Assembly (NCBI RefSeq): GCF_005670685.2
Contig: NZ_CP062008.1
Span: 5,952,001-6,016,000 of the forward strand
Source: Mycolicibacterium mucogenicum DSM 44124
GTDB lineage: Bacteria; Actinomycetota; Actinomycetes; Mycobacteriales; Mycobacteriaceae
DNA: 64,000 bases
Reading direction: 5' to 3'
The notes under the pieces are model-generated. The model ran no database searches, had not been told where the DNA came from, and was given only the letters and a program-made list of their open reading frames with translations. Both the position numbers and the translations under genes were made by a program. Positions 9,145-17,422 of the stretch are shown in pieces. The stretch's first letter is position 1. Each line of letters opens with the position of its first letter.

Positions 9145-10167
9145 ATGACGACAGCAGCAGAAGCGTCGCCGCTCGAAGCGCGGATCGGCCACCACTACCA
9201 GATGGACGGTACCTATCTGGTCGGCCGTGAGAAGCTGCGCGAGTACGCCCGCGCGGTGCAGGACTACCACCCCGCGCACTGGGACGTCGCTGCCGCCAAT
9301 GAGCTCGGCTATGCCGATGTCATCGCGCCCATCACGTTCACCTCGACCCCCGGCATGAAGTGCAACCGGCGGATGTTCGAGTCGATCGTCGTCGGCTACG
9401 ACACCTACCTGCAGACCGAAGAGGTCTTCGAGCAGCACCGCCCGATCGTCGCGGGTGACGAACTGGTCATCGACGTCGAGCTGACATCGGTCCGCCGGAC
9501 CGCGGGTCGCGACTTCATCACCGTGACCAACACCTTCACTGACACCAAGGGCGAGCGGGTCCACACCCTGCACACCACCGTCGTCGGCGTGACGGCCGAG
9601 GACATCGACGGCGACGTCAAGACGGCCGTGCAGAAGGCCATGATGCACGACATGAACATCCTGGATATCGGCTCCGAGGAGTACCGCAAGACGGTGCGCC
9701 CCGAGGGAGAGGTCCGGATCGCGACCGACGCGGCCCGCACGCCGGGCACTCCGTCGTTCGATGACGTATCCGTCGGTGACGAACTGCCCGCAAGTCACCT
9801 GCGGCTGTCGCTCGGCGATCTCGTGAACTACGCCGGTGTGGCCGGCGACGCCAACCCGATTCACTGGGACAAGGACCTGGCGCAGCTGGCCGGCCTGCCC
9901 GACGTCATCGCCCACGGCATGCTGACCATGGGCCTGGGTGCCGGATACGCCTCGACGTGGTCCGGCGACCCCGGTGCCGTGAGCCGCTACACCGTACGCC
10001 TGTCGGCGCCCGCGGTGGTGCCGGCCACCGAAGGCTGCGATATCGAGTTCAGCGGCAAGATCAAGTCGCTCGATCCCGAGACCCGCACGGGTGTCGTCAT
10101 CGTCGGCGCCAAGTCGGGCGGCAAGAAGATCTTTGGTCTCGCCACCATGGACGTGCGCTTCCGCTGA
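9145..10167 (+). CDS. Fused HadA/HadB-like (3R)-hydroxyacyl dehydratase
   Basis: 340-aa protein of two hotdog domains. The N-terminal half (residues 1-150) resembles HadA/FAS1-like dehydratase. The C-terminal half carries the hydratase-2 motif GDANPIHWDKDLA with DVIAHGMLTMGL, whose Asp and His are the catalytic pair. It should dehydrate 3-hydroxyacyl thioesters, for mycolic-type chain elongation or beta-oxidation. An in-frame ATG at 9118 (MSIEKLGTV) is possible; neither start has a strong ribosome-binding site. Monocistronic. Confidence 0.82.
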   Translation: MTTAAEASPLEARIGHHYQMDGTYLVGREKLREYARAVQDYHPAHWDVAAANELGYADVIAPITFTSTPGMKCNRRMFESIVVGYDTYLQTEEVFEQHRPIVAGDELVIDVELTSVRRTAGRDFITVTNTFTDTKGERVHTLHTTVVGVTAEDIDGDVKTAVQKAMMHDMNILDIGSEEYRKTVRPEGEVRIATDAARTPGTPSFDDVSVGDELPASHLRLSLGDLVNYAGVAGDANPIHWDKDLAQLAGLPDVIAHGMLTMGLGAGYASTWSGDPGAVSRYTVRLSAPAVVPATEGCDIEFSGKIKSLDPETRTGVVIVGAKSGGKKIFGLATMDVRFR

Positions 10168-10171
10168 TCCG

Positions 10172-10633
10172 CTACTGCGGGAACAGAACCGCGGGATTAC
10201 CCGACATCGCCGACCACCGGCTGATCCGGTGGACGATCCGCCAGCCTTCGGGCCGCCGAGCCCAGGTGTCGGTGTATTCACCGTTGGTGTCGAAGGTGTC
10301 GGCCGCGAGCGGGCCGAGGCCCTGATGCCGGGCCTGTACGTACGCCCGGGTCACGGCCTTGTCGTCGTCGCGCACCTCGACCTGGATCGAACCGATGAGA
10401 TGCTGTGTGCCGCCGCATTTTTCGAGATATCGACGGAACGTCGCCACCAGTGCGGGCAGGCCTGACTGCGGCCCTTGGTCGCCGTAGTCGAACGTGACGT
10501 CGTCGGCGAAGACCTGCGACGCCTCCGCCCATCGCTTGCCGTCGACCATGCGCGCGAACGTGCCCAGGCCCGTCCGCAACTCCTCGGCATCCACCAACTT
10601 CTGCACGGCGCTGTGCACTGCGGCTTCTGACAT
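10172..10633 (-). CDS. Nuclear transport factor 2 (SnoaL)-like protein
   Basis: 153 aa with the NTF2/SnoaL-like cone fold pattern: helix (VDAEELRTGLGTFARMVDGK), RWAEASQVFADDVTFDYGD, then beta strands ending ARRPEGWRIVHRISRWSA. Such proteins are small isomerases, dehydratases or ligand binders; activity cannot be assigned. It converges on the HadAB-like gene with a 4-bp gap. Confidence 0.7.
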   Translation of the reverse strand: MSEAAVHSAVQKLVDAEELRTGLGTFARMVDGKRWAEASQVFADDVTFDYGDQGPQSGLPALVATFRRYLEKCGGTQHLIGSIQVEVRDDDKAVTRAYVQARHQGLGPLAADTFDTNGEYTDTWARRPEGWRIVHRISRWSAMSGNPAVLFPQ

Positions 10634-10754
10634 TCGGTTCTCCGTCCTGCTCGGTCCTGCGCATCTTATGACCGGTCGAGAGCCTCAGGCGCTCGCGTTT
10701 CCCGCCCCGCGGGCACGCTTCCCTTGTCCAGCCAGACCACCTGGAGTAACGTCA

Positions 10755-10783
10755 CAATTGGAATAACGTTGCTATTCCAATTG
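10755..10783. promoter_or_regulatory. Perfect 11-bp inverted repeat upstream of the MpaB-type oxygenase gene
   Basis: CAATTGGAATA and TATTCCAATTG flank a 7-bp spacer, immediately before the GGGAGG ribosome-binding site of the oxygenase gene. A partial extra copy (GGAGTAACGT) sits just upstream. The sequence is AT-rich compared with its surroundings. It is most likely an operator; it could also form an RNA hairpin that hides the ribosome-binding site. The partner regulator is unknown. Confidence 0.55.
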
Positions 10784-10797
10784 ACATGGGAGGAACC

Positions 10798-11898
10798 ATG
10801 AAGTCCGTCCGCCTACAGGACGTCGCGATGCCCAAAGCCGAACGCCAGAGAATCGACCGCCGGTACGACTTCCTGCTCAAGCTGCACGGCAAGAACGGGA
10901 AGAAGGCCCTGGCGATAGCGGAGGCCCCACGGATCGACAACGGCTACTTCGGACCCGAGTCGATCAGCTGGAAGGTCTACGAGAACGTCATGGTTGCCGG
11001 AATGGGCGCTCTCTCAGGGCTTTTCATCTCAGTGCTGGACCCCGACGGGGCGTACGGCGTCGGTCACCACACGACGTACTACTACGACACGATCGGGCGC
11101 ATCCGGCGCAGCCTGCACTTCTTCGCCGGCGCCGTGGCGGGCGACACCGCCAGCGCCGAAAGAGTGGGAGTTGACCTGTTCCGCAAGCACTCTCACATCA
11201 CCGGCGAGGTACCCGCGACCGGCGAGCGGTTTCAGGCCAACCACGTCGAGACACTCAAGTTCACCTACGTGGTGGGCTGGCCGCACCTATGGCGCGCGTA
11301 CAAGGCGTTCGGCGACCCGAATGCGACCGACGAAGAAGAGCGCCAGTTCTACCGCGAGCAGGTCAAGGTATGTCAACTGATGGGGATGCCCGCGGGCGAG
11401 CTGCCGGACACCCCCGAGGATGTCGAAGCCTGGGTGCAGCGGGCCGAGCAGGAGCTCATGGCATTCACGCGCCCGGCGCAGGAACTCACCGACTTCATGA
11501 CCCATCCCCCGGTGACACCACTGAACCCGAACCTCGTCATCGGAAGTCTTATGCGCGTGGCGATCTGGGCCGCTATCCCGCTACTGACACCGTATGTGCG
11601 ACAGATCTGCGGCCTCGAGGACTACCGGCTGCGCCCGCGGCTGGGCTCGCTACTGGTCAAGGCGACCGTCAAGGCGCTGGAGAATCCGATCTTCGACCGC
11701 GTCTTCATCCCGTACTTCGGCCCCGAGATGTGGGGGTATCTGCACAACGTGATTCGCCACGCCGACAGCACCGGCTTCGTCGAGATGACGCACGATCCCG
11801 GCCTGACGCTGCAGCACGGCAAGCGCGGCACGATGTGCCCGTTCGCGCCGACGGACTCGGCCGACCGAGCGAATGACGCTGTGGGAGCAGTCAGTTGA
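10798..11898 (+). CDS. Oxygenase MpaB family protein (DUF2236)
   Basis: 366 aa related to the MpaB/latex-clearing-protein haem oxygenase family. Visible features are the DYDTIGRIRRS-like helix, FRKHSHITGEVPATGERFQANHVETLKFTYVV (family arrangement of His and Arg) and a helical C-terminus. The family is haem-dependent; substrate unknown. ATG 10798 is chosen for its GGGAGG ribosome-binding site; an earlier ATG at 10786 overlaps that site. Coupled to the next gene by a 4-bp overlap, so the two products are probably made together. Confidence 0.72.
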   Translation: MKSVRLQDVAMPKAERQRIDRRYDFLLKLHGKNGKKALAIAEAPRIDNGYFGPESISWKVYENVMVAGMGALSGLFISVLDPDGAYGVGHHTTYYYDTIGRIRRSLHFFAGAVAGDTASAERVGVDLFRKHSHITGEVPATGERFQANHVETLKFTYVVGWPHLWRAYKAFGDPNATDEEERQFYREQVKVCQLMGMPAGELPDTPEDVEAWVQRAEQELMAFTRPAQELTDFMTHPPVTPLNPNLVIGSLMRVAIWAAIPLLTPYVRQICGLEDYRLRPRLGSLLVKATVKALENPIFDRVFIPYFGPEMWGYLHNVIRHADSTGFVEMTHDPGLTLQHGKRGTMCPFAPTDSADRANDAVGAVS

Positions 11899-12458
11899 GC
11901 CGGGTCGATGTCATCAGCAATGAGCGTGTGCTGGATGACCGGCACCACCTGCACGAGTTTCAGGACTTCTGGCGCGACGGCCCGGTGGCGCTGGTGTTCC
12001 TGCCGCAGTTCGGCAGCGCCTTCGGCCTGGCCCAAGCCAGAGAGTTGACCGCGCACTTCGACGAAGTGGACGCGCTTGGCGCCCAGGTGATCCTGATCGG
12101 CATCGGCACGTCGATCCAGGGCTTCACCTTCCGGAAGCGGGCCGGTTCCCGCACTCCCGTCATGGCTACTCAGGACCACACCCTTTACCGCACAATGGGA
12201 TTGGCCGCCCGACGGCGATGGTTGAATCCGATCCGGAATACGAGCGCATTCCTCGACTTCGTCCGGGCCGGGATCTACCCCTATCAGCGCACGGGCGATC
12301 CGCGCCGGCTGGGTGGCGTGATCGTCGTCGAACGAGGCGGGCGACGCGTCACGTGGGAACACCGAGCGCGGTACGCCGCGGACCTGGCGGCGGGGCGCGA
12401 CGTCGTCGCAGCGCTCCGCGCCGTTGCGGCACAACGAGTGACGGCGGGGACCGACTGA
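11895..12458 (+). CDS. Peroxiredoxin-like (AhpC/TSA) family protein lacking cysteine
   Basis: 187 aa with a thioredoxin-like fold pattern: VALVFLPQFGSAFGLAQARELTAHFDEVDALGAQVILIGIGT, then TPVMATQDHTLYRTMGL. In relatives the strand is followed by FGCPFC-like redox cysteines; here Ser41 and Gly44 occupy these places and the entire protein contains no Cys. It cannot work as a thiol peroxidase by the known mechanism. TTG start overlapping the TGA of the oxygenase gene (TTGA), so expression is coupled. It may have become a structural or binding partner of the oxygenase (inference). Confidence 0.7.
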   Translation: MSRVDVISNERVLDDRHHLHEFQDFWRDGPVALVFLPQFGSAFGLAQARELTAHFDEVDALGAQVILIGIGTSIQGFTFRKRAGSRTPVMATQDHTLYRTMGLAARRRWLNPIRNTSAFLDFVRAGIYPYQRTGDPRRLGGVIVVERGGRRVTWEHRARYAADLAAGRDVVAALRAVAAQRVTAGTD

Positions 12459-12466
12459 CTCGGACT

Positions 12467-13111
12467 CTATTTGCCGACGACCAGCGCGTCGAACCACAAC
12501 CGCATGTTGGCGACCATCAGCGAAGCGCCCCGCTCGGCGTCGATCGTGCCCAACGCCTGGGCCATGGCGATGCCGGCGCCGGTCGCCACCGCCACTTCGA
12601 TGGCGTCGTCCATGAGCGGGTGGTCGGCCGGAACCCCTTCCGGCACAGCGTCTTCGAGCAACACCCGCGTCGATTCCTTGAATCGTTCCAGCGCCTCACG
12701 AGCCTTGGCGAGCTGCTCGGGATTATGGAAGGTGCTGGTGACGTACTCGGCGGTCAGCACGACGAGGTTGGGCTCCGCGCCGATGCGGGCCCACCAACTC
12801 GCGAGCGCCGCCAGCCTGTCGTCGGTCGACACACCGGCTGCCACGAGCGGCCCGAGCAGTTGATTGAGTTCCGCCATGGAGCGGTTGCGGATCACCTCGA
12901 GGCACAGCGCTTCTTTGCCCTCGAAGTTGCTGTAGACCGCACCGATGGTGCGTCCGGCCTCCGCTCCGATGGCCGCCAGGGACGTGGCGTGGTAGCCGTT
13001 GGCGTAGAAGAGCTGCTCCGCGGCGTCCAGCAATTCCTGCCGTGTCTGCGCTTGGCTCTCCGCCCGCGTCAGCACCTTCCGAGCCGCCACCACGTCCTCC
13101 ACATCCTCCAC
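12467..13111 (-). CDS. TetR family transcriptional regulator
   Basis: 214 aa. The HTH lies at residues about 20-65: RQELLDAAEQLFYANGYHATSLAAIGAEAGRTIGAVYSNFEGKEAL. The C-terminal domain is all-helical. Several GTG codons (13111 and just downstream) and two GGAGGA sequences make the exact start uncertain. Divergent from the 13226-15775 genes with a 114-bp intergenic region containing paired operator-like sites, so it probably regulates that group and itself. Confidence 0.82.
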   Translation of the reverse strand: MEDVEDVVAARKVLTRAESQAQTRQELLDAAEQLFYANGYHATSLAAIGAEAGRTIGAVYSNFEGKEALCLEVIRNRSMAELNQLLGPLVAAGVSTDDRLAALASWWARIGAEPNLVVLTAEYVTSTFHNPEQLAKAREALERFKESTRVLLEDAVPEGVPADHPLMDDAIEVAVATGAGIAMAQALGTIDAERGASLMVANMRLWFDALVVGK

Positions 13112-13128
13112 ACGACGAGCCTCGATAC

Positions 13129-13208
13129 TATCGCTATCCAGATAACAGGCCAGCTTAAGGGCCCTTTTCCGCCGATCCGGACGTCTTCGGATAGCTATAC
13201 CATCCGAA
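13129..13208. promoter_or_regulatory. Paired inverted operator-like sites between TetR and the 13226 operon
   Basis: TATCGCTATCC (13129-13139) and GGATAGCTATA (13189-13199) are the same 11-mer in opposite orientation with one difference, one near each divergent start. The right-hand site is also embedded in an inverted repeat, TTCGGAT (13186-13192) and ATCCGAA (13202-13208). This is the pattern expected when one TetR controls both directions. Confidence 0.5.
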
Positions 13209-13225
13209 TGTGGTAGTTATTTAGG

Positions 13226-13456
13226 ATGGACAAAGCCGCTACCCCGGGTACCGACAACCCGCTGCTCGACGAGCTCGGAGAACCGCGGGAAGTACTCGAG
13301 AAGCTCACCCCCGAGGAATCAGCCCAGCTGCTCGGTCTGCTCAGGAAGGCGAAGGTGGCCCACCAGCGCAGCCTGAACGATTCCCTCGACGACGGGCTCA
13401 AGGTCCTGCCGCGGCTGATCCGGCCCGCCGCCCGCAAGATCCTGTTCGGAAGGTGA
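13226..13456 (+). CDS. Small uncharacterised protein, 76 aa
   Basis: I do not recognise this family. The protein is charged and mostly helical (LLDELGEPREVLEKLTPEESAQLLGLLRKAKVAHQRSL), with a basic C-terminus (RPAARKILFGR) and no signal or membrane segment. It begins at ATG 13226 (GGATGG context, no clear ribosome-binding site; possibly a short leader) and is followed after 7 bp by another uncharacterised gene. Probably an operon with 13464 and perhaps the ABC1 kinase. Confidence 0.6.
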   Translation: MDKAATPGTDNPLLDELGEPREVLEKLTPEESAQLLGLLRKAKVAHQRSLNDSLDDGLKVLPRLIRPAARKILFGR

Positions 13457-13463
13457 CCCACTG

Positions 13464-14360
13464 ATGGCCGACATCCTGACCCGCGCACAACTGTCACTGC
13501 TGGCCGCACTGCTGCAGACCGATGCCGCAAACCTGGCCGGCCTCGAACGACTCGGTGCCGACGACCTCAAAGCGCTGCGCAACGCATTGTCCGACGCGCT
13601 GTTCGACGAACAAGCCGAGGCGTTCGCCCGCGTCGGCAAGCTCGCGCCATTGGTCCCAAATGCCTTGGTGGTGACCGTGGCTCACAGCGCGGTGCCGCCG
13701 GAAGTCGCGGGGCGCGTCGGAGGCGCGGTGGGACTGGCACACGGAGACCGCGCCATCGGCGTGCTGTCCGGACTCAAACCGGCGTACCTCGCCGACGCAG
13801 CGCCGTACGTCGACCCTCGGGTCATCCCGCACTTCGCCCCTCGACTGCCCGCCAAGCTGCTGATCCCGGCCGCGAAGGAACTGCTGCGGCGCCGCGACTA
13901 CCTGACGGCGTCGCGGTTCGTCGAATTCGCCACCGACGAACTCATCGTGGCGTTCGAGCGGGCCATCGACGACGACGAGGGCATCATCCTGACCGGCGTG
14001 CTGGTGTCGGACACGCACGTCATGAACGACATCATGCGGGCCGCCGGACCGGACCGGTCTTTGCGCATGGCACGGGCTGCCGCAGCGGGCAAGCCGGAGG
14101 TACTGGCAGCGCTGCTGTCGCTGCTGAACCGGATCGACCCCGAGCTCGCGCGGCCCGCCGTCGCCGAACTGCTCGGTCATCCGGACGTCGACGTCGTGGT
14201 GCGCGTACTCGAGGTCGCCAAGGCCGAAGGCGTTGTTACCGAGGTACTCGAGATTTCCGCCGTCCTGGAGGGTGAGGCCCGCGCGCGCCTGGCGAGCCTC
14301 GAGGCCTGGCAACGGATCGCCCGCGAAGCAGAGTCCTGGGCACACGAGACACCTGCATAA
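13464..14360 (+). CDS. Uncharacterised helical-repeat protein, 298 aa
   Basis: No family recognised. It consists of repeating amphipathic helices with many Leu/Ala and conserved-looking spacing (LVPNALVVTVAHSAVPPEVAGRVGG, FAPRLPAKLLIPAAKELLRRRDYLTA, LLSLLNRIDPELARPAVAELLGHPDVDVVVRVLEVA), resembling a superhelical alpha-repeat scaffold such as the MgtE N-domain. No signal peptide or membrane segment. It lies between a 76-aa protein and an ABC1-type kinase on one strand, which suggests a shared role. Confidence 0.62.
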   Translation: MADILTRAQLSLLAALLQTDAANLAGLERLGADDLKALRNALSDALFDEQAEAFARVGKLAPLVPNALVVTVAHSAVPPEVAGRVGGAVGLAHGDRAIGVLSGLKPAYLADAAPYVDPRVIPHFAPRLPAKLLIPAAKELLRRRDYLTASRFVEFATDELIVAFERAIDDDEGIILTGVLVSDTHVMNDIMRAAGPDRSLRMARAAAAGKPEVLAALLSLLNRIDPELARPAVAELLGHPDVDVVVRVLEVAKAEGVVTEVLEISAVLEGEARARLASLEAWQRIAREAESWAHETPA

Positions 14361-14410
14361 CCGGGCCGGTACGTTGATGGCGTCGTTGCACCGATTCCGT
14401 GGGAGGCAGC

Positions 14411-15775
14411 GTGGCACGCCGACTGCCTGAAGGGCGTCTTGCGCGGGGCGGCAAGCTGGGCGCCCTCGCCGCGAAGCAGGCCGTGCGCGGCGGCCGCACC
14501 CGGCTATCGATGGTCGGCCGGTCGGAACGCGCCAAAGAGCTGCTGGCCGAGCGGGCCACCATCCAGATGGCCGAGAATCTCGTGACGGTGCTGGGCTCCA
14601 TGAAGGGCGCCGCGATGAAGCTCGGCCAGATGCTGTCGGTGATCGAGCTGGATCTGGTGCCGGAATCGCATCGGGAGCAGTTCCGGGAAAAGCTTGCCGC
14701 ACTGCGGGATCAGGCGCCACAGGCGCCGTTCAGTGCCATGCGCGAGGTCATGGAAACCGACCTTGGCCCCCTCTCGGGTGTTTTCGCCGATTTCGACGAA
14801 TCCCCCACGGCCGCAGCATCAATCGGCCAGGTGTACCGAGCCCGGTTGCGCGACGGCCGCGATGTCGCCGTCAAGGTTCAGTACCCGGGCGTGGATCGGG
14901 CCATCCAGGCCGACATGCGCAATCTCGCACTGCTGATGAAGCTCTGGCGGTTGTGGCCATCGGCGAACACCGCCATGCTCGACGAGATCACCCGGAACTT
15001 CGAAAGCGAACTGGACTACCTGCGGGAGGCCGACACCCAGCACGTCGTGGCCGAGCAGTACCGGGGACACCCGTTCATCGTCGTCCCCGACAGCGTCGTC
15101 GAGTTCTGCACACCACGGGTGCTCGTCACCGAATACCTCGACGCCGCAGGCTTCGAGCACATGCGAACGCTGCCGGCGGCCGACCGCAACCGCATCGGAG
15201 AACTGGTCTACCGCTTCTACATCGGCTCGCTGTTCGCCAACCACGAATTCTGCGGTGACCCCCACCCCGGCAACATCATGCTGGCCGCCGACGGCCGCGT
15301 CGGCTTCGTCGACTTCGGGCTGTACAACCGGATGGACCCGGCCAACGTCGCGTTCGAGCTGGACTGCTTTCACGCCGCGATCGAGGGCCGGGCCGACGAC
15401 CTGTACCGCCTGATGCTCGACCGCGGCATCGTGGACACGGAATCCGGTGTGACAGCACAGGATTGCCTAGAGTACATCTGGGCCGCGAGCGAATGGCACA
15501 TGATCGACGAGGACCTCACCATTACGCCTGAGCTGGCCACCGGCGCCGTCGTCTCGGCCATCGATCCGCGGCAGACCGAATTCGCGGGGATGAAGCGGCA
15601 GATGCTGCCGCCCGAGCACGTCTTCTCCCGGCGCGCCGACTTCCTCACGTTCGGCACACTGGGCCATCTGCAGAGCACCAACAACTGGTACCGCATCGGC
15701 CAGGAGTGGTTCTTCGACCGCCCCGCGGAGACCGAGATCGGCCGCGAGATCGCGCGCTGGCGAGCGAACCGTTAG
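14411..15775 (+). CDS. ABC1/AarF/UbiB-family atypical kinase
   Basis: 454-aa UbiB-like protein. It has the family's KxGQ motif (MKLGQML, about residue 72), the Ala-rich loop AAASIGQVYRA replacing the glycine-rich loop, VAVKVQYPGV with the nucleotide-binding Lys, the catalytic DPHPGN (about residue 285) and VDFG. Family members are ATPases or kinases needed for quinone or lipid metabolism. Start GTG 14411 has GGGAGG upstream. It follows the 13464 gene by 50 bp; its stop overlaps the converging amine oxidase by 4 bp. Confidence 0.88.
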   Translation: MARRLPEGRLARGGKLGALAAKQAVRGGRTRLSMVGRSERAKELLAERATIQMAENLVTVLGSMKGAAMKLGQMLSVIELDLVPESHREQFREKLAALRDQAPQAPFSAMREVMETDLGPLSGVFADFDESPTAAASIGQVYRARLRDGRDVAVKVQYPGVDRAIQADMRNLALLMKLWRLWPSANTAMLDEITRNFESELDYLREADTQHVVAEQYRGHPFIVVPDSVVEFCTPRVLVTEYLDAAGFEHMRTLPAADRNRIGELVYRFYIGSLFANHEFCGDPHPGNIMLAADGRVGFVDFGLYNRMDPANVAFELDCFHAAIEGRADDLYRLMLDRGIVDTESGVTAQDCLEYIWAASEWHMIDEDLTITPELATGAVVSAIDPRQTEFAGMKRQMLPPEHVFSRRADFLTFGTLGHLQSTNNWYRIGQEWFFDRPAETEIGREIARWRANR

Positions 15776-17142
15776 CCGGCGGCGACCACGCTGTCTGCCG
15801 CCATCGCCTCGGCAGCAGCACGTTCTCCGGAGCGCACCGCGCCGTCGATCCAGCCGCACATGATGGCCGAACTTTCCGTGCCGGCCCAATGGATCCGCCC
15901 GCACGGGGTCCGTAGCGCGTGGCCGAATTCGGTGAGGACGCCAGGTGGCGCGTGGCTGATCATGCCGCCGCCGGAGTAGCGTTCGACCGTCCAGTTCTGC
16001 TCGTGGTAGCTCGCCGGTGCCGCGGCTTTCGCCCCGAATCTGTCCACCAATTCTTTGATGACCACGGCCTTTCGTTCCGCCGGATCGAGCAGCCCGAGCT
16101 TGCGCGCGGCCGGACCTTCGGTGATGACGCACATGATGCCCGACGTGCCGGTGTCGGTGCAGGCGTCGATGGTCAGCGTCGCCGCACTGCCCGGGGCGGC
16201 CGACTGCCCGCACAGACCGTCCGCACGCCAGAACGCCGTCTCGTAGACGATCGAAATCTTGTAGACGGCACCACTGGGCATGCGCCGGTGCAGGAACATC
16301 CGGTCGACGGGAAGCATTGGCTCATAGTCGATTTGGGTGGCGACGGCCAACGGGACGGCGACGATCGCGTGCCGAGCCCGAACCGTCAGCCCATCGGCGT
16401 GCACGGTGACGCCGTCATCGTCTTGCGCGATGAGGTCCACCGGGCGCGAAAGATGCAGCGCGTCAACGAGTTCGGCGGCCATCGGCCCGTAGATGGCGCC
16501 CATACCGCCGCGCACCCGGGCGTCCTGCGCGCCGCCGGCGTTGGAGATGACGAACACCGGGCCGCCACCGGAGCCCATCTGATGCAACGCCCACAATAGT
16601 GACGTCTCCGACGCGGCCGAGGTGTAAATGCCGGCCATGGCCATGTCGAGCATCTCGCGCGCCTGATGTGAGCGGATGTTTCGATGCAGCCACTCCCCCA
16701 AGGTGATTCGGTCCCACTCGGCGGCCTTCTTGGCTTCCCACGGGGCGTCGAACGGGATGGTCTTGCACATCTGCCCGATCTCGAGGAGGCCGGCGCCGAG
16801 GTTGGCGATGGCCCACGGGCTCATCGCCCACGGGATGGTGCCGGAGTACCTGTGCTTCTTGCCGTCGACGATCATCATGGCGTCGCCGTCGACGTACTCC
16901 TTGTATTCGGTCACGCCATATTCGGCCATCAGGGCCTTGATGCGGTCCTGTCCCGGACCGACCCACGCGCCGCCGCGGTCGATCCACGTCCCGTCCGGCA
17001 GCACTTCGGTGAAGGTGCGGCCCCCGACCCGGTCCCGCGCTTCCAACAGGGCCACCGAACGCCCTGCCTGTTTCAGCCGCAGGGCGGCGGTCAAACCCGC
17101 GAAACCCGCTCCCACAACACAGAAATCGACATCGGCTGTCAT
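15772..17142 (-). CDS. Flavin monoamine oxidase family protein (copy 3)
   Basis: 456-aa FAD amine oxidase: VVGAGFAGLTAALRL at the N-terminus, VGGRTF, RGGAWVGPGQD and C-terminal HWAGTESSA. The covalent-FAD position reads SGGGM, without Cys. Start ATG 17142 with the GGGGCGAC upstream region; earlier in-frame ATG (17184) gives an unsupported extension. It stands apart from the other two copies by 12 kb, so it is a separate transcription unit. Substrate not predictable beyond a primary or secondary amine. Confidence 0.87.
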   Translation of the reverse strand: MTADVDFCVVGAGFAGLTAALRLKQAGRSVALLEARDRVGGRTFTEVLPDGTWIDRGGAWVGPGQDRIKALMAEYGVTEYKEYVDGDAMMIVDGKKHRYSGTIPWAMSPWAIANLGAGLLEIGQMCKTIPFDAPWEAKKAAEWDRITLGEWLHRNIRSHQAREMLDMAMAGIYTSAASETSLLWALHQMGSGGGPVFVISNAGGAQDARVRGGMGAIYGPMAAELVDALHLSRPVDLIAQDDDGVTVHADGLTVRARHAIVAVPLAVATQIDYEPMLPVDRMFLHRRMPSGAVYKISIVYETAFWRADGLCGQSAAPGSAATLTIDACTDTGTSGIMCVITEGPAARKLGLLDPAERKAVVIKELVDRFGAKAAAPASYHEQNWTVERYSGGGMISHAPPGVLTEFGHALRTPCGRIHWAGTESSAIMCGWIDGAVRSGERAAAEAMAADSVVAAG

Positions 17143-17406
17143 GAGTCGCCCCTTCGCTTCGGAAGTTCCGTGCTCGTGCCACACGCCCTGCGATCAGGTG
17201 CGGTTGGCCTGGCCAGCTCATCGACGGCGAGGGTGGGCTGAGCTCAAGGTACGCCGGCCTGGCCAGTGCCGAATCCGGATTTGCACAAAATGTGCACATG
17301 CGTAAATGCGCTTTCGCGAAGTCGCGGCTGGGACCCGAGTCTGCGAGCCCAAGTGTCACCGATGTCCTGATGCATCACTGGCACGTGTCAGACCTGTCTG
17401 GCATAA

Positions 17407-17422
17407 TCGAATGTATGTTCGA
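17407..17422 (+). promoter_or_regulatory. LexA (SOS) box overlapping the start of the DUF222/HNH gene
   Basis: TCGAATGTATGTTCGA matches the mycobacterial SOS box TCGAAC-N4-GTTCGA with one change (C to T). The ATG of the HNH gene (17415) lies inside it. A -10-like CATAAT at 17402-17407 would place transcription start at about 17413-17415, giving a leaderless mRNA. LexA control of 13E12-repeat genes is known in M. tuberculosis. Confidence 0.7.
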
